This document shows, in pieces, positions 1 to 5,045 of a stretch of DNA of 10,381 nt (its first letter is position 1; each line of letters begins with the position of its first letter). The notes below the pieces were generated by a model that was not told where the DNA came from, did no database searches, and saw only the letters and a program-made list of their open reading frames with translations. This DNA comes from an uncultured Syntrophomonadaceae bacterium (GTDB taxonomy: Bacteria; Bacillota; Syntrophomonadia; Syntrophomonadales; Syntrophomonadaceae): the NCBI GenBank assembly GCA_944391275.1, contig CALXSZ010000107.1, positions 1 to 10,381 on the forward strand, in the 5' to 3' direction. The translations under genes and the position numbers were made by a program.

Positions 1-524
1 TATTCAAAGGCATGCCCTTCCATACGATCTACGGATTCTAATCCGTCGCTGGAAGCTGTGGGAAGATTCGAGTAGATAACGGAAGGAATTTCAATTTTTT
101 CAGGAGACAGTATCCTTCTTCGAGATCGAACCGTAAAAAAAAGCATTACACCCCCAACGATCACGGTCAAAAATCCCGTAGAAAGGCTTGTGGGCAAGTA
201 AGCGATTCCGCTTAGGATAAAGAGGATAGCAAGGACGATATACCAGATTCTACACGGAATCGGTTTTTTTAAGGAACCCCGAACCGTGGAAGAAGTTGCA
301 CCAGAATCTGAATTACGCGCTTTTCCGCTTGAACTTCCTCCTAATTTTTGGGTATAGGATAGACCAGTACCCGGCGCAGAAACTCGCGCATGCACCCCGC
401 TTTTTGGATTCAAGGAAACTCCTCCCCAGCGTCCGCCTATACTGATCCCTGCGCTCTTTTTCCCGAGTATCAGACGAATCCCAGGCAAAATTTTAAAGCT
501 TTTCCGAAAACGAATTTTTTTTAT
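1..524 (-). CDS. DUF4236 membrane protein with probable Mrr-like nuclease domain (partial, runs off left edge)
   Basis: Reading leftward, about 174 codons are open to the window edge. Residues 4-58 match the DUF4236 pattern: a basic FRKS start, GIRL, a glycine-rich IGGRWGG turn, and PGTGLSYT. A Ser/Gly/Thr-rich linker (62-84) follows, then two hydrophobic segments (about 93-110 and 114-132) separated by a short turn and closed by the basic RSRRR. The last visible residues, MEGHAFE at 168-174, resemble the opening of Mrr/topoisomerase-like restriction endonuclease domains (typically GHEFE), so a cytoplasmic nuclease domain probably continues outside the window. The site AAGGAGGGGG lies about 8 bases before codon ATA at 522-524. 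No ATG, GTG or TTG exists between that site and the conserved domain; the next in-frame start is TTG at 486-488, which would remove FRKSFK. The start is therefore ATA or a mutated ATG. DUF4236 is fairly certain; the nuclease and its role (possibly defence) are inferred. Confidence 0.68.
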   Translation of the reverse strand, partial: MKKIRFRKSFKILPGIRLILGKKSAGISIGGRWGGVSLNPKSGVHARVSAPGTGLSYTQKLGGSSSGKARNSDSGATSSTVRGSLKKPIPCRIWYIVLAILFILSGIAYLPTSLSTGFLTVIVGGVMLFFTVRSRRRILSPEKIEIPSVIYSNLPTASSDGLESVDRMEGHAFE

Positions 525-551
525 AGTTCCCCCTCCTTATTACATTTTTCA

Positions 552-580
552 TTGAAGCAAAAAAATGGAGCTTTTATAAT
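552..580 (+). promoter_or_regulatory. Predicted promoter for the 55-residue small gene
   Basis: TTGAAG (552-557), a 17-base spacer and a perfect TATAAT (575-580). The expected start is near 587, giving a leader of about 55 bases to the ATG at 642. Its -10 box overlaps the -10 box of the leftward promoter at 573-600. Confidence 0.6.
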
Positions 581-600
581 TATTTTTCATGATATGTAAA
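573..600 (-). promoter_or_regulatory. Predicted promoter for the DUF4236 gene
   Basis: On the minus strand, TTTACA (595-600), a 16-base spacer and TATAAA (573-578). Transcription should start near 566, about 40 bases before the putative ATA start. The -10 boxes of this and the rightward promoter share bases 575-578, so the two probably compete. Confidence 0.45.
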
Positions 601-641
601 AAAAGGATGCCCTTCAAATGATAAAAAGGGGGGTCCACCGC

Positions 642-809
642 ATGGACAAGGTTGAAAAAAAGTTGTTGACGCTTATTAAGCAAAGCACGGATCGTGAAAA
701 GGCGATCCAAGTCGCTATGGAAGCAATCCGCGACGCTTTAAAGACGCTTCGATTTGAACAAGAAGATCTTCTTTCAAATCATCCGGCAAAAGGCGAAAAA
801 GATCGATAA
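642..809 (+). CDS. Small hypothetical protein, 55 aa, mobile-element type
   Basis: I do not recognise a named family. The product is 55 residues, charged and mostly helical, opening MDKVEKKLLTLIKQS and ending in a Lys/Asp-rich tail. The pattern of a short helix, a turn and an aliphatic helix (AIQVAMEAIRDAL) recalls many tiny proteins found beside prophage and ICE repressors, but that is inference. ATG at 642 was chosen over the in-frame ATG at 618 because AAGGGGGG lies about 9 bases upstream of it and a good promoter is at 552-580. The last 95 bases overlap the 3' end of the XRE repressor on the opposite strand, so the two genes are convergent and share coding DNA. It has no cysteines, membrane segment or signal peptide. 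It could be an accessory regulator or a toxin/antitoxin-like partner; neither is shown. Confidence 0.55.
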   Translation: MDKVEKKLLTLIKQSTDREKAIQVAMEAIRDALKTLRFEQEDLLSNHPAKGEKDR

Positions 810-1068
810 GATTTTTTTCTGCCTCATCTATCCCGTCCTCGCCTTGTGTGGGGGCGGGAATTTTTTGCTCTCCAGTTAAAACAGAAACCTCTACGCTAAA
901 TATATCTGCAATTCTTTGTACAGTTGATTTTGCTGGAACAGTTTTCCCTTTTCTCCATTGAGACACCGCAGAAGCCGTTATATCTGCTTTTTCATAAAAC
1001 TCCGCTTTTGTTATTTTATGTTCTCTACAAAGTTTATCGATCTGCGAAAGAAAATAAAAAATGTCCAT
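715..1068 (-). CDS. XRE-family transcriptional repressor (CI-like), 117 aa
   Basis: The N-terminal half is a classic helix-turn-helix. KITKAEFYEKADI followed by SAVSQWRKGKTVP (residues 18-45) gives the two HTH helices, with recognition residues around SAVSQW, and then the STVQRIADIFSV support helix typical of XRE/Cro-CI domains. The C-terminal part (about 80-112) is an acidic, then amphipathic helix (AEKNLIDLFRLLPDDLKEDL) like the dimerisation tails of short phage repressors. There is no LexA-type peptidase or metallopeptidase domain. The ATG at 1066-1068 follows AAAGGGACTTT. A longer in-frame reading up to 1224 is not protein-like and would cross the regulatory region. It probably represses the divergent gene at 1282 and its own promoter through the CTTAATATT boxes between them. 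Confidence 0.85.
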   Translation of the reverse strand: MDIFYFLSQIDKLCREHKITKAEFYEKADITASAVSQWRKGKTVPAKSTVQRIADIFSVEVSVLTGEQKIPAPTQGEDGIDEAEKNLIDLFRLLPDDLKEDLLVQIEASLKRRGLLP

Positions 1069-1111
1069 AAAGTCCCTTTCAAAATCACTTAATAAAATTA
1101 AGAAAAAGGGA

Positions 1112-1140
1112 TTGACATTAAGCTTGACATGTCTTATACT
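1112..1140 (+). promoter_or_regulatory. Rightward switch promoter
   Basis: Consensus TTGACA (1112-1117), a 17-base spacer and TATACT (1135-1140). The -10 box overlaps the left end of the palindrome at 1138-1154, so a bound repressor would block it. Transcription should begin near 1147 and read into the XRE gene at 1282 after a leader of about 135 bases. Confidence 0.75.
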
Positions 1141-1223
1141 TAATATTGTTAAGTGATTTGACCACAAAAACAAGACCCACTTAATATTGGGCTTGTACCA
1201 TTTTCTATTGTCCTGACAATTCA

Positions 1224-1252
1224 ATATTAAGTGGCGTGGACTAAAATGTCAA
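1224..1252 (-). promoter_or_regulatory. Leftward switch promoter (repressor gene)
   Basis: On the minus strand, consensus TTGACA (1247-1252), a 17-base spacer and TAATAT (1224-1229). The -10 box lies inside the CAATATTAAGTG box and the -35 touches the AATATTAAG box at 1255-1263. Transcription should begin near 1217 and run leftward through the rightward promoter to the repressor gene. Confidence 0.7.
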
Positions 1253-1281
1253 GTAATATTAAGTATTTTGGGGGTGAAATT

Positions 1282-1482
1282 TTGAAATTTAAGGAGTATC
1301 GGGAAAAAGCAGGCCTTTCACAAAGGGAGGTTGGAGCCAGACTTGGAATTTCCGATTCTGCTGTATGCCTTTGGGAAAGGGAGCAGGGTGGGTCTCTACC
1401 TAGAGCAAGTATGCTTCCTGCAATTGCAAAGCTCTACGGCGTCACCGTAGACGAACTATTAGAGGATCGGAAAGGAGAGTGA
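1282..1482 (+). CDS. XRE-family small DNA-binding protein (Cro-like), 66 aa
   Basis: Almost the whole protein is one XRE helix-turn-helix domain: KEYREKAGLSQREVGARLG (residues 4-22) forms helices 1-2, SDSAVCLWEREQ (24-35) is the recognition helix, and LPAIAKLYGVTVDELL (45-60) closes the fold. The TTG at 1282 is chosen as start because GGGGGTG lies just upstream and the protein then begins at the conserved helix 1. An upstream in-frame ATG at 1246 would put the operator boxes inside the coding region. It is divergent from the repressor at 715-1068, as Cro-type genes are from CI-type genes. Its stop TGA overlaps the ATG of the next tiny ORF, suggesting translational coupling. The exact role (Cro-like antagonist, excision regulator or plain activator) is not shown by sequence. 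Confidence 0.82.
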   Translation: MKFKEYREKAGLSQREVGARLGISDSAVCLWEREQGGSLPRASMLPAIAKLYGVTVDELLEDRKGE

Positions 1483-1544
1483 TGATTAAGAAAAAAATCG
1501 AAAGGATGAAAGAGATGTTCCGTAAAACCGAATTGCAGAATTGA
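1482..1544 (+). CDS. 20-aa coupled ORF, likely truncated element gene
   Basis: The ATG shares its A with the TGA of the preceding XRE gene and is preceded by AAAGGAGAG, an excellent ribosome site lying inside the XRE coding end. The product is 20 residues, very basic, starting MIKKKIERMKEMF. Nothing coherent follows the TGA at 1542-1544, although the next frame stays open for about 15 more codons, ending in a Lys/Ala/Gln-rich tail. The most likely reading is the stump of the next gene of the former element, cut or frameshifted. A genuine leader peptide is possible. Confidence 0.35.
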   Translation: MIKKKIERMKEMFRKTELQN

Positions 1545-1723
1545 TGCAAGGAAGACGGCCGCGCAGAAAGCGCAGAAATAACCCGCGGTGTTTACGCCGA
1601 TTGAGAAACTTCCGCGCTTTAGAGAGCTTCGACACATTTTGCGGCTCGTCTAAACAGAATTTTTTTGCCATTCGCTTTCCCGCCATGCCGGATGATACGT
1701 CATCCCGCCATGGTACAAGGAAA
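1545..1723. other. Degenerate segment without a recognisable gene
   Basis: Open frames exist on both strands, but none has a ribosome site, a family motif or protein-like composition. They are dominated by Arg/Cys/Phe runs typical of shadow frames. I read this as debris between the truncated right end of the XRE operon and the leftward remnants beyond. Confidence 0.5.
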
Positions 1724-1924
1724 TCATTCTGTAGTGAAAAGTATACCTGGTTTTCCTTTCCCGGTCAATGAAATTTCAGGGATCCAAACTTGTTCCCCAT
1801 CGGGGGCGGGTTCGGATTTGTTGTTTATCTCAAAGACATAGAGATATAGCCAAGAATGGCGCTTTATTTGTTCAGCAGCAGATAAGGACCGTTTTTTTGT
1901 ATCGCTATGCTGTTGCTTTTGTCC
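1724..1924 (-). pseudogene. Open 66-codon fragment of unknown origin, probably a gene remnant
   Basis: The frame is open between TAG at 1925-1927 and TGA at 1724-1726 and reads like real protein: SLSAAEQIKRHSWLYLYVFE near the middle, then a Pro/Asp/Gly turn, VWIPEISL and KPGILFTTE. It has no start codon or ribosome site. It overlaps the last 20 bases of the open frame of the Rep remnant and is in a different frame, so it could be the frameshifted C-terminus of that protein or the tail of a separate leftward gene. I cannot assign a family. Confidence 0.35.
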
Positions 1925-2932
1925 CTAAAGATACGCCCACTAAGTCATCTGAAAATGTTGTTGTCTCGTCAGTGTGCGCATCGACAAAACAATACCTGTC
2001 ACTGATAGGCTTCGCAATCCATTGTTGCAACTCTTGTGATGTCATATTTCCGGACAACAACTGTTCTGTCATCTGGTGGGCGTAGTTATGGAGATAGGGC
2101 ACTTCAAACTGCACCCAACTTTCATGTTGCGAGGCTTCATCATAGCGGAAATCCATCGTCTGTATCTGCTCTTGATTTTTTTCGTAGCACTGTAAAAAGC
2201 CATCAGAGTTGTCCCGTCGAGAACCGATGTAAAAGGTCTCATAGGCTCCATCCCTATCAATAGCGGACCTATTACGTACAGATTGATGGTCTTTCCAGTT
2301 CTTATCCGAATTGAACCGTCTTTCAAACGCTCATAAAGTAAATCCAGATAAAACAGCCTGTTGAGAAGTAACTTGTATGAATAATAAAAACAATCTGCGG
2401 TTAAGTCAATACGAGATAATCGGGTCGTGTAAATGTCATCCTGTACCATGTGGAGAAATTCTGCGATATTCATTTCAATTTGAAATTGCTGCTATTACTC
2501 CTGCTTAAATGCGGCGTATGTGTGAGATGAAAAGTGGAAGCAAATCCCCATTGCAGGTATATCTTCGTTCCAGCTAATCGCAAAATGCCAGGGCTGGTTT
2601 CCAAAGGTCAACCCTGACGTGTAACCCGCCTGTACCTTTGTGGTGTGTTTCATCTCTCCGAGCAGTTCCGCGAGTTTTGGCTTTTGCAGAAATGTTGTTA
2701 TCATTTGTTCTGAAATTTCGGGACATTCCGTGATTTTGATTTTGTCAATCGGCTGCAACACAAGGGTAAACTCATCAACGCCGAGGGTTAGAGAGGGCAC
2801 CCCTTGTGTGTTTTGGTGTGGAGCCCCCGTCATTACATTACAAGGGCTCTTTTCCCTGTGCTATGTGCGGTTTACACTCTCAGATGGGCTATCCTGTTTA
2901 GGCTGTGTCAACTTGGAGAAAATATCTAAGCA
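1905..2932 (-). pseudogene. Broken replication initiation factor / relaxase (Rep_trans type)
   Basis: Reading leftward, three pieces align to the Rep_trans family, the rolling-circle initiators and relaxases of Tn916-like elements. Piece 1 (about 2932-2498) contains TQGVPSLTLGVDEFTLVLQP, QAGYTSGLTFG and WHFAISWNEDIPAMGICFHF. It carries an in-frame TAG at 2861-2863 upstream of the ATG at 2833. Piece 2 starts after tandem in-frame stops TAA-TAG (2492-2497) and continues in the same frame with MNIAEFLHMVQDD and RLSRIDLTAD, a family hallmark. Around 2262-2285 the frame shifts; piece 3 then reads AYETFYIGSRRDNSDGFL, the YEKNQ segment, NYAHQMTEQLL and ISDRYCF down to TAG at 1905-1907. The catalytic tyrosine cannot be assigned with confidence. 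With several independent lesions the gene is dead. Its neighbours (FtsK-like ATPase, integrase) are missing, so this is the relic of an integrated conjugative element. Confidence 0.82.
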
Positions 2933-2986
2933 TCAGAAACGACACAGGCCGGAGTGCGTAGGTAGTTTTCTGATGTTGCGTATGGG

Positions 2987-3014
2987 GGATCATTCCAATA
3001 TAATTGGACGATCC
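2987..3014. repeat. Strong hairpin upstream of the Rep remnant
   Basis: GGATC (2987-2991) pairs with GATCC (3010-3014), and inside it TCCAAT (2994-2999) pairs with ATTGGA (3003-3008) around an ATA loop, giving 11 base pairs with one small asymmetric bulge. There is no T tract on either side, so it is not an ordinary terminator. Its place just upstream of a Rep/relaxase remnant fits a former origin (oriT or single-strand origin), but no nick-site consensus is identifiable. Confidence 0.55.
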
Positions 3015-3090
3015 TTATATCATCTATCCGCTTTCACCGCACTTTCATATTTACCTTTACCCTTTCACCTATATACACAACGTTATTATA

Positions 3091-3128
3091 AACAAAATAA
3101 CAGAGACACCCCTTTCTGAGCGTCTCTG
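3091..3128 (-). terminator. Possible terminator of the SLH gene
   Basis: On the minus strand CAGAGAC (3122-3128) pairs with GTCTCTG (3101-3107) around a 14-base loop, followed by TTATTTTGTTT. The stem has 7 perfect pairs and the T tract is interrupted, so efficiency may be modest. It lies about 80 bases past the SLH stop codon. Confidence 0.5.
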
Positions 3129-3207
3129 CATATTTATAGGACGTATTCACACAATATTCATTGGCCTATGGCCGGGAACACAAATTCGGATTGGGACAAA
3201 GTTTTAA

Positions 3208-4518
3208 TTATTTGTATTCGTCAGGGATTTCATACGGCGGTTCAAGGCCCAGTTCTTCGTACTGTTGATTTATTTCTTTCATCTGTTCGATGCGCTCAGC
3301 AGTATACGAACAACACCCCTCATAAGTCCAGCCCATGTTATACAGCATCTGAGCAAGCTGGCCTCGAGTCAAAGTACCGTAAGGGTCGAACGTCCCCTTG
3401 CCATCCACGCCGCCAATCATTCCCAAGTTATAGGCAAGGCAAACGTCTTCTTCACAAACATCAACCGTTTTTTCCTTGACCGTGCGGTTATCAGGCTTTC
3501 CACCGATGGTAGGAGCGTTGGTGTGCAAAATATCCGCCATCTCTTCCCAATTTTCATCAATCCAACGGCGAATGTCATCGGCATCAGACAGTTCATCGAT
3601 AGACGAGATATAGTGAATGGTTTTACCTGTATTCAAACTTGCTCTCCAGCTATCATAAACGCCTCTCCACATAACCGTACGGCCGTTAACATGGTGCGGG
3701 AAAGTCAAGCCCTCGGCATCACCTACCAGCGCCTTCTCATGTTCAGTCAGATAGACTCTTTCGCTTGTACCATCTTTGGCATTGAGCCTATCGATATATA
3801 AAATTGCCGCATACGCACGGGATGCAACATCGTTGTCCTTCCCGTATCCACTCGGGGAATTGCCAATCAATTTAATGTTAACAATTTCCACCTGCCCTTT
3901 CGTAAGCGGGTCATTTGGGCCGAACAAACCGCCACCATAGCCATTTAATAGGCCGCCTTCGGTTAACGTCATGATAGGATGATAATACCACTTGTCAGAA
4001 GGAACATCTGTATAATTGTTCGAGTAATTACTGGATGGAGTTCCAGGAGTATAATTTTTAAGAACATCATTCCAGCGTTTCACATTGGGACTGGTTGAAG
4101 TGTTAGTACTTGCGCTGATGGTATAAGCCTTTCCATCGGTAGTATCAATATGACCGAGCAGCTCATAAACAGGTTCCGTCATTCCCGCAGCTTGATAATA
4201 CTTGTAAATATCCACAACCAGACCGGCAGGAATGGTGATGCCTATACAATTGGGTTTACTACCTGTCAATGTATAGGTGGAACTCGACACTTTGAGCAAC
4301 ATTGTGCCACTGGACGGCCACTCAAATCCATTTACACTGGCGTTTTTTACTGTGCTAATAGAAACGACCGTATCATAAATATCTTCGTTAAAATCAGCCC
4401 ACTTGCCACTCTGCCCGTTTAGTGCTTCGCTGGGATCGGACGCATATGCGGCCGGAATATTGCCAGCCAGCATAATAATGGCCAGCAGGATGCCTATAAT
4501 CCGTTTACATTTCTTCAT
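3208..4518 (-). CDS. Exported protein with two SLH motifs, 436 aa
   Basis: A clear signal peptide opens the protein: KKCKR, then a hydrophobic core ILLAIIMLAG, and a probable cleavage after AYA (residues 24-26). Residues 30-160 match no domain I know; they are Ser/Thr/Asn-rich and contain repeated beta-type stretches. SLH motif 1 spans about 168-216 (YTDVPSDKWYYHPI ... GGLLNGYG ... FGPNDPLTKGQ). SLH motif 2 spans about 351-396 (TVDVCEEDVCLAYNLGMIGG ... FDPYGTLTRGQLAQML) and, unusually, carries two cysteines, with a CC pair shortly after at 402-403. SLH motifs bind pyruvylated wall polymers, so the mature protein is probably held on the cell wall. Surface anchoring usually takes three SLH motifs; only two are recognisable here, and the 135-residue insert between them could hide a degenerate third or a functional domain. 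AAAGGAA precedes the ATG at 4516-4518. Function beyond wall attachment is unknown. Confidence 0.85.
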   Translation of the reverse strand: MKKCKRIIGILLAIIMLAGNIPAAYASDPSEALNGQSGKWADFNEDIYDTVVSISTVKNASVNGFEWPSSGTMLLKVSSSTYTLTGSKPNCIGITIPAGLVVDIYKYYQAAGMTEPVYELLGHIDTTDGKAYTISASTNTSTSPNVKRWNDVLKNYTPGTPSSNYSNNYTDVPSDKWYYHPIMTLTEGGLLNGYGGGLFGPNDPLTKGQVEIVNIKLIGNSPSGYGKDNDVASRAYAAILYIDRLNAKDGTSERVYLTEHEKALVGDAEGLTFPHHVNGRTVMWRGVYDSWRASLNTGKTIHYISSIDELSDADDIRRWIDENWEEMADILHTNAPTIGGKPDNRTVKEKTVDVCEEDVCLAYNLGMIGGVDGKGTFDPYGTLTRGQLAQMLYNMGWTYEGCCSYTAERIEQMKEINQQYEELGLEPPYEIPDEYK

Positions 4519-4584
4519 GACACATTCCTTTCTTTATATAATACTTTAGGGTTTGTGTACAACATCTTCGACAGGCGGCCTGCC

Positions 4585-4594
4585 GGGGGGGGGG
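4585..4594. repeat. Ten-base G homopolymer in the SLH gene leader
   Basis: Ten consecutive G on the plus strand (C in the mRNA), about 70 bases upstream of the SLH start codon and downstream of its predicted promoter. In the leader RNA the C run can pair with the GGGG and CCGGG segments just 5' of it. Tracts of this length are prone to slippage in replication and sequencing. Confidence 0.9.
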
Positions 4595-4688
4595 ACAATC
4601 CCGGCCCCTTTGGGTTCATGCCGAGATAAATAAAAGCGGTGCAAGGTGAATTATCCCTCCACCGCATTGAAGTAACGATATAAAGTCC

Positions 4689-4717
4689 ATTATAACAGCA
4701 TTGTAAAATACGCACAA
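4689..4717 (-). promoter_or_regulatory. Predicted promoter of the SLH gene
   Basis: On the minus strand, TTGTGC (4712-4717), a 17-base spacer and a perfect TATAAT (4689-4694). It would give a leader of about 165 bases that includes the C10 tract. It overlaps the rightward promoter at 4701-4729, so the two are likely mutually exclusive. Confidence 0.5.
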
Positions 4718-4729
4718 AGCAACTATAAT
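4701..4729 (+). promoter_or_regulatory. Predicted promoter of a small RNA
   Basis: TTGTAA (4701-4706), a 17-base spacer and a perfect TATAAT (4724-4729), with the expected start near 4736. No convincing ORF lies downstream before the terminator at 4866-4890. Confidence 0.55.
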
Positions 4730-4735
4730 GAGAAA

Positions 4736-4890
4736 AGGCGTAGCAAAATGCTATTGTGTGGGAGGGTACTTCGCCTGCATAGGGGTGTTGGTGCACCTTA
4801 TATCCTGTCTCTATTTATCTTGATGGGATTATCTTACTCTATCATAGGGAATATTACAAGACGTTGCGGTCAACTGGGGCCGCTTTTTTT
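4736..4890 (+). ncRNA. Candidate small non-coding RNA of about 155 nt
   Basis: A good promoter and a good intrinsic terminator bracket a segment with no plausible protein. Its 5' end can fold: AGGCG (4736-4740) pairs with CGCCT (4772-4776), enclosing TAGC (4741-4744) with GCTA (4750-4753). GGTG-CACC pairing is possible at about 4784-4797. I could not match it to 6S RNA, SRP RNA, tmRNA, RNase P RNA or a riboswitch consensus that I know. It could instead be an attenuated leader of tgt, though tgt has its own promoter at 5128. Confidence 0.4.
4866..4890 (+). terminator. Intrinsic terminator of the candidate small RNA
   Basis: GCGGTC (4866-4871) pairs with GGCCGC (4878-4883) with one G-U pair around the loop AACTGG, followed immediately by seven T (4884-4890). 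Confidence 0.65.
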
Positions 4891-4909
4891 GTTGTTTAGA
4901 GGGTGGCGT

Positions 4910-5045
4910 AGCGTATCGGGGGCGCTGCTGACCTGTCACGGGGGTACTGAGTGCTTGCCGGTGGGGGGCAAGACGGGTCAGAGGTTGGTACGCTCCATGG
5001 ATTATCCTGGTGGGATAATCCGTCGCTTTCATGCTTGCGGGCATG
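4910..5045. other. Gene-free segment of nested inverted repeats (possible structured RNA)
   Basis: Three helices are nested: AGCGTATC (4910-4917) with GGTACGCT (4987-4994, one G-U pair), CTGACC (4928-4933) with GGTCAG (4976-4981), and CTTGCC (4954-4959) with GGCAAG (4967-4972). Next come a separate perfect 9-bp hairpin, GGATTATCC-TGGTG-GGATAATCC (4999-5021), and a small one, CATGC (5030-5034) with GCATG (5041-5045). Open frames across it are not protein-like. No T tract follows on the plus strand. The strand of transcription is unclear; only read-through from the promoter at 4701 or the leader side of tgt would include it. Confidence 0.45.

Larger units (their letters stand above)
1082..1265. 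promoter_or_regulatory. Operator region with repeated CTTAATATT boxes
   Basis: Four exact 9-base boxes occur: CTTAATATT at 1139-1147 and 1180-1188, and its complement AATATTAAG at 1223-1231 and 1255-1263. A variant palindrome CTTAAT-AAA-ATTAAG lies at 1088-1102. The box at 1139 is half of a perfect palindrome, ACTTAA-TATTG-TTAAGT (1138-1154). The pair CACTTAATATTG (1178-1189) and CAATATTAAGTG (1222-1233) is a perfect 12-base inverted repeat. A second type of palindrome, ATTGTC-CT-GACAAT, sits at 1207-1220. These are the likely binding sites of the two flanking XRE proteins. Confidence 0.75.
2933..3207. other. Gene-free spacer between Rep remnant and SLH gene
   Basis: I see no supported gene here. 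The stretch holds the 11-bp hairpin at 2987-3014 and a weak terminator at 3091-3128 that would end the SLH transcript. A short palindrome GGCC-TAT-GGCC lies at 3162-3172. Confidence 0.5.

Noticed and set aside
390..599. Open plus-strand frame of 69 codons
   Set aside because: It lies antisense to the DUF4236 coding region and its promoter, has no ribosome site, and its composition is shadow-like.
1069..1224. N-terminal extension of the XRE repressor
   Set aside because: It would run through both promoters and the operators, is not protein-like, and the ATG at 1068 has its own ribosome site.
4515..4796. Minus-strand 93-codon frame upstream of and overlapping the SLH start
   Set aside because: It spans the SLH promoter and leader, is rich in His, Cys, Tyr and Pro without motifs, and has no ribosome site.
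4910..5045. T-box, SRP RNA, 6S RNA or preQ1 riboswitch upstream of tgt
   Set aside because: I found none of the conserved sequence blocks I know for these; only the helices are clear.
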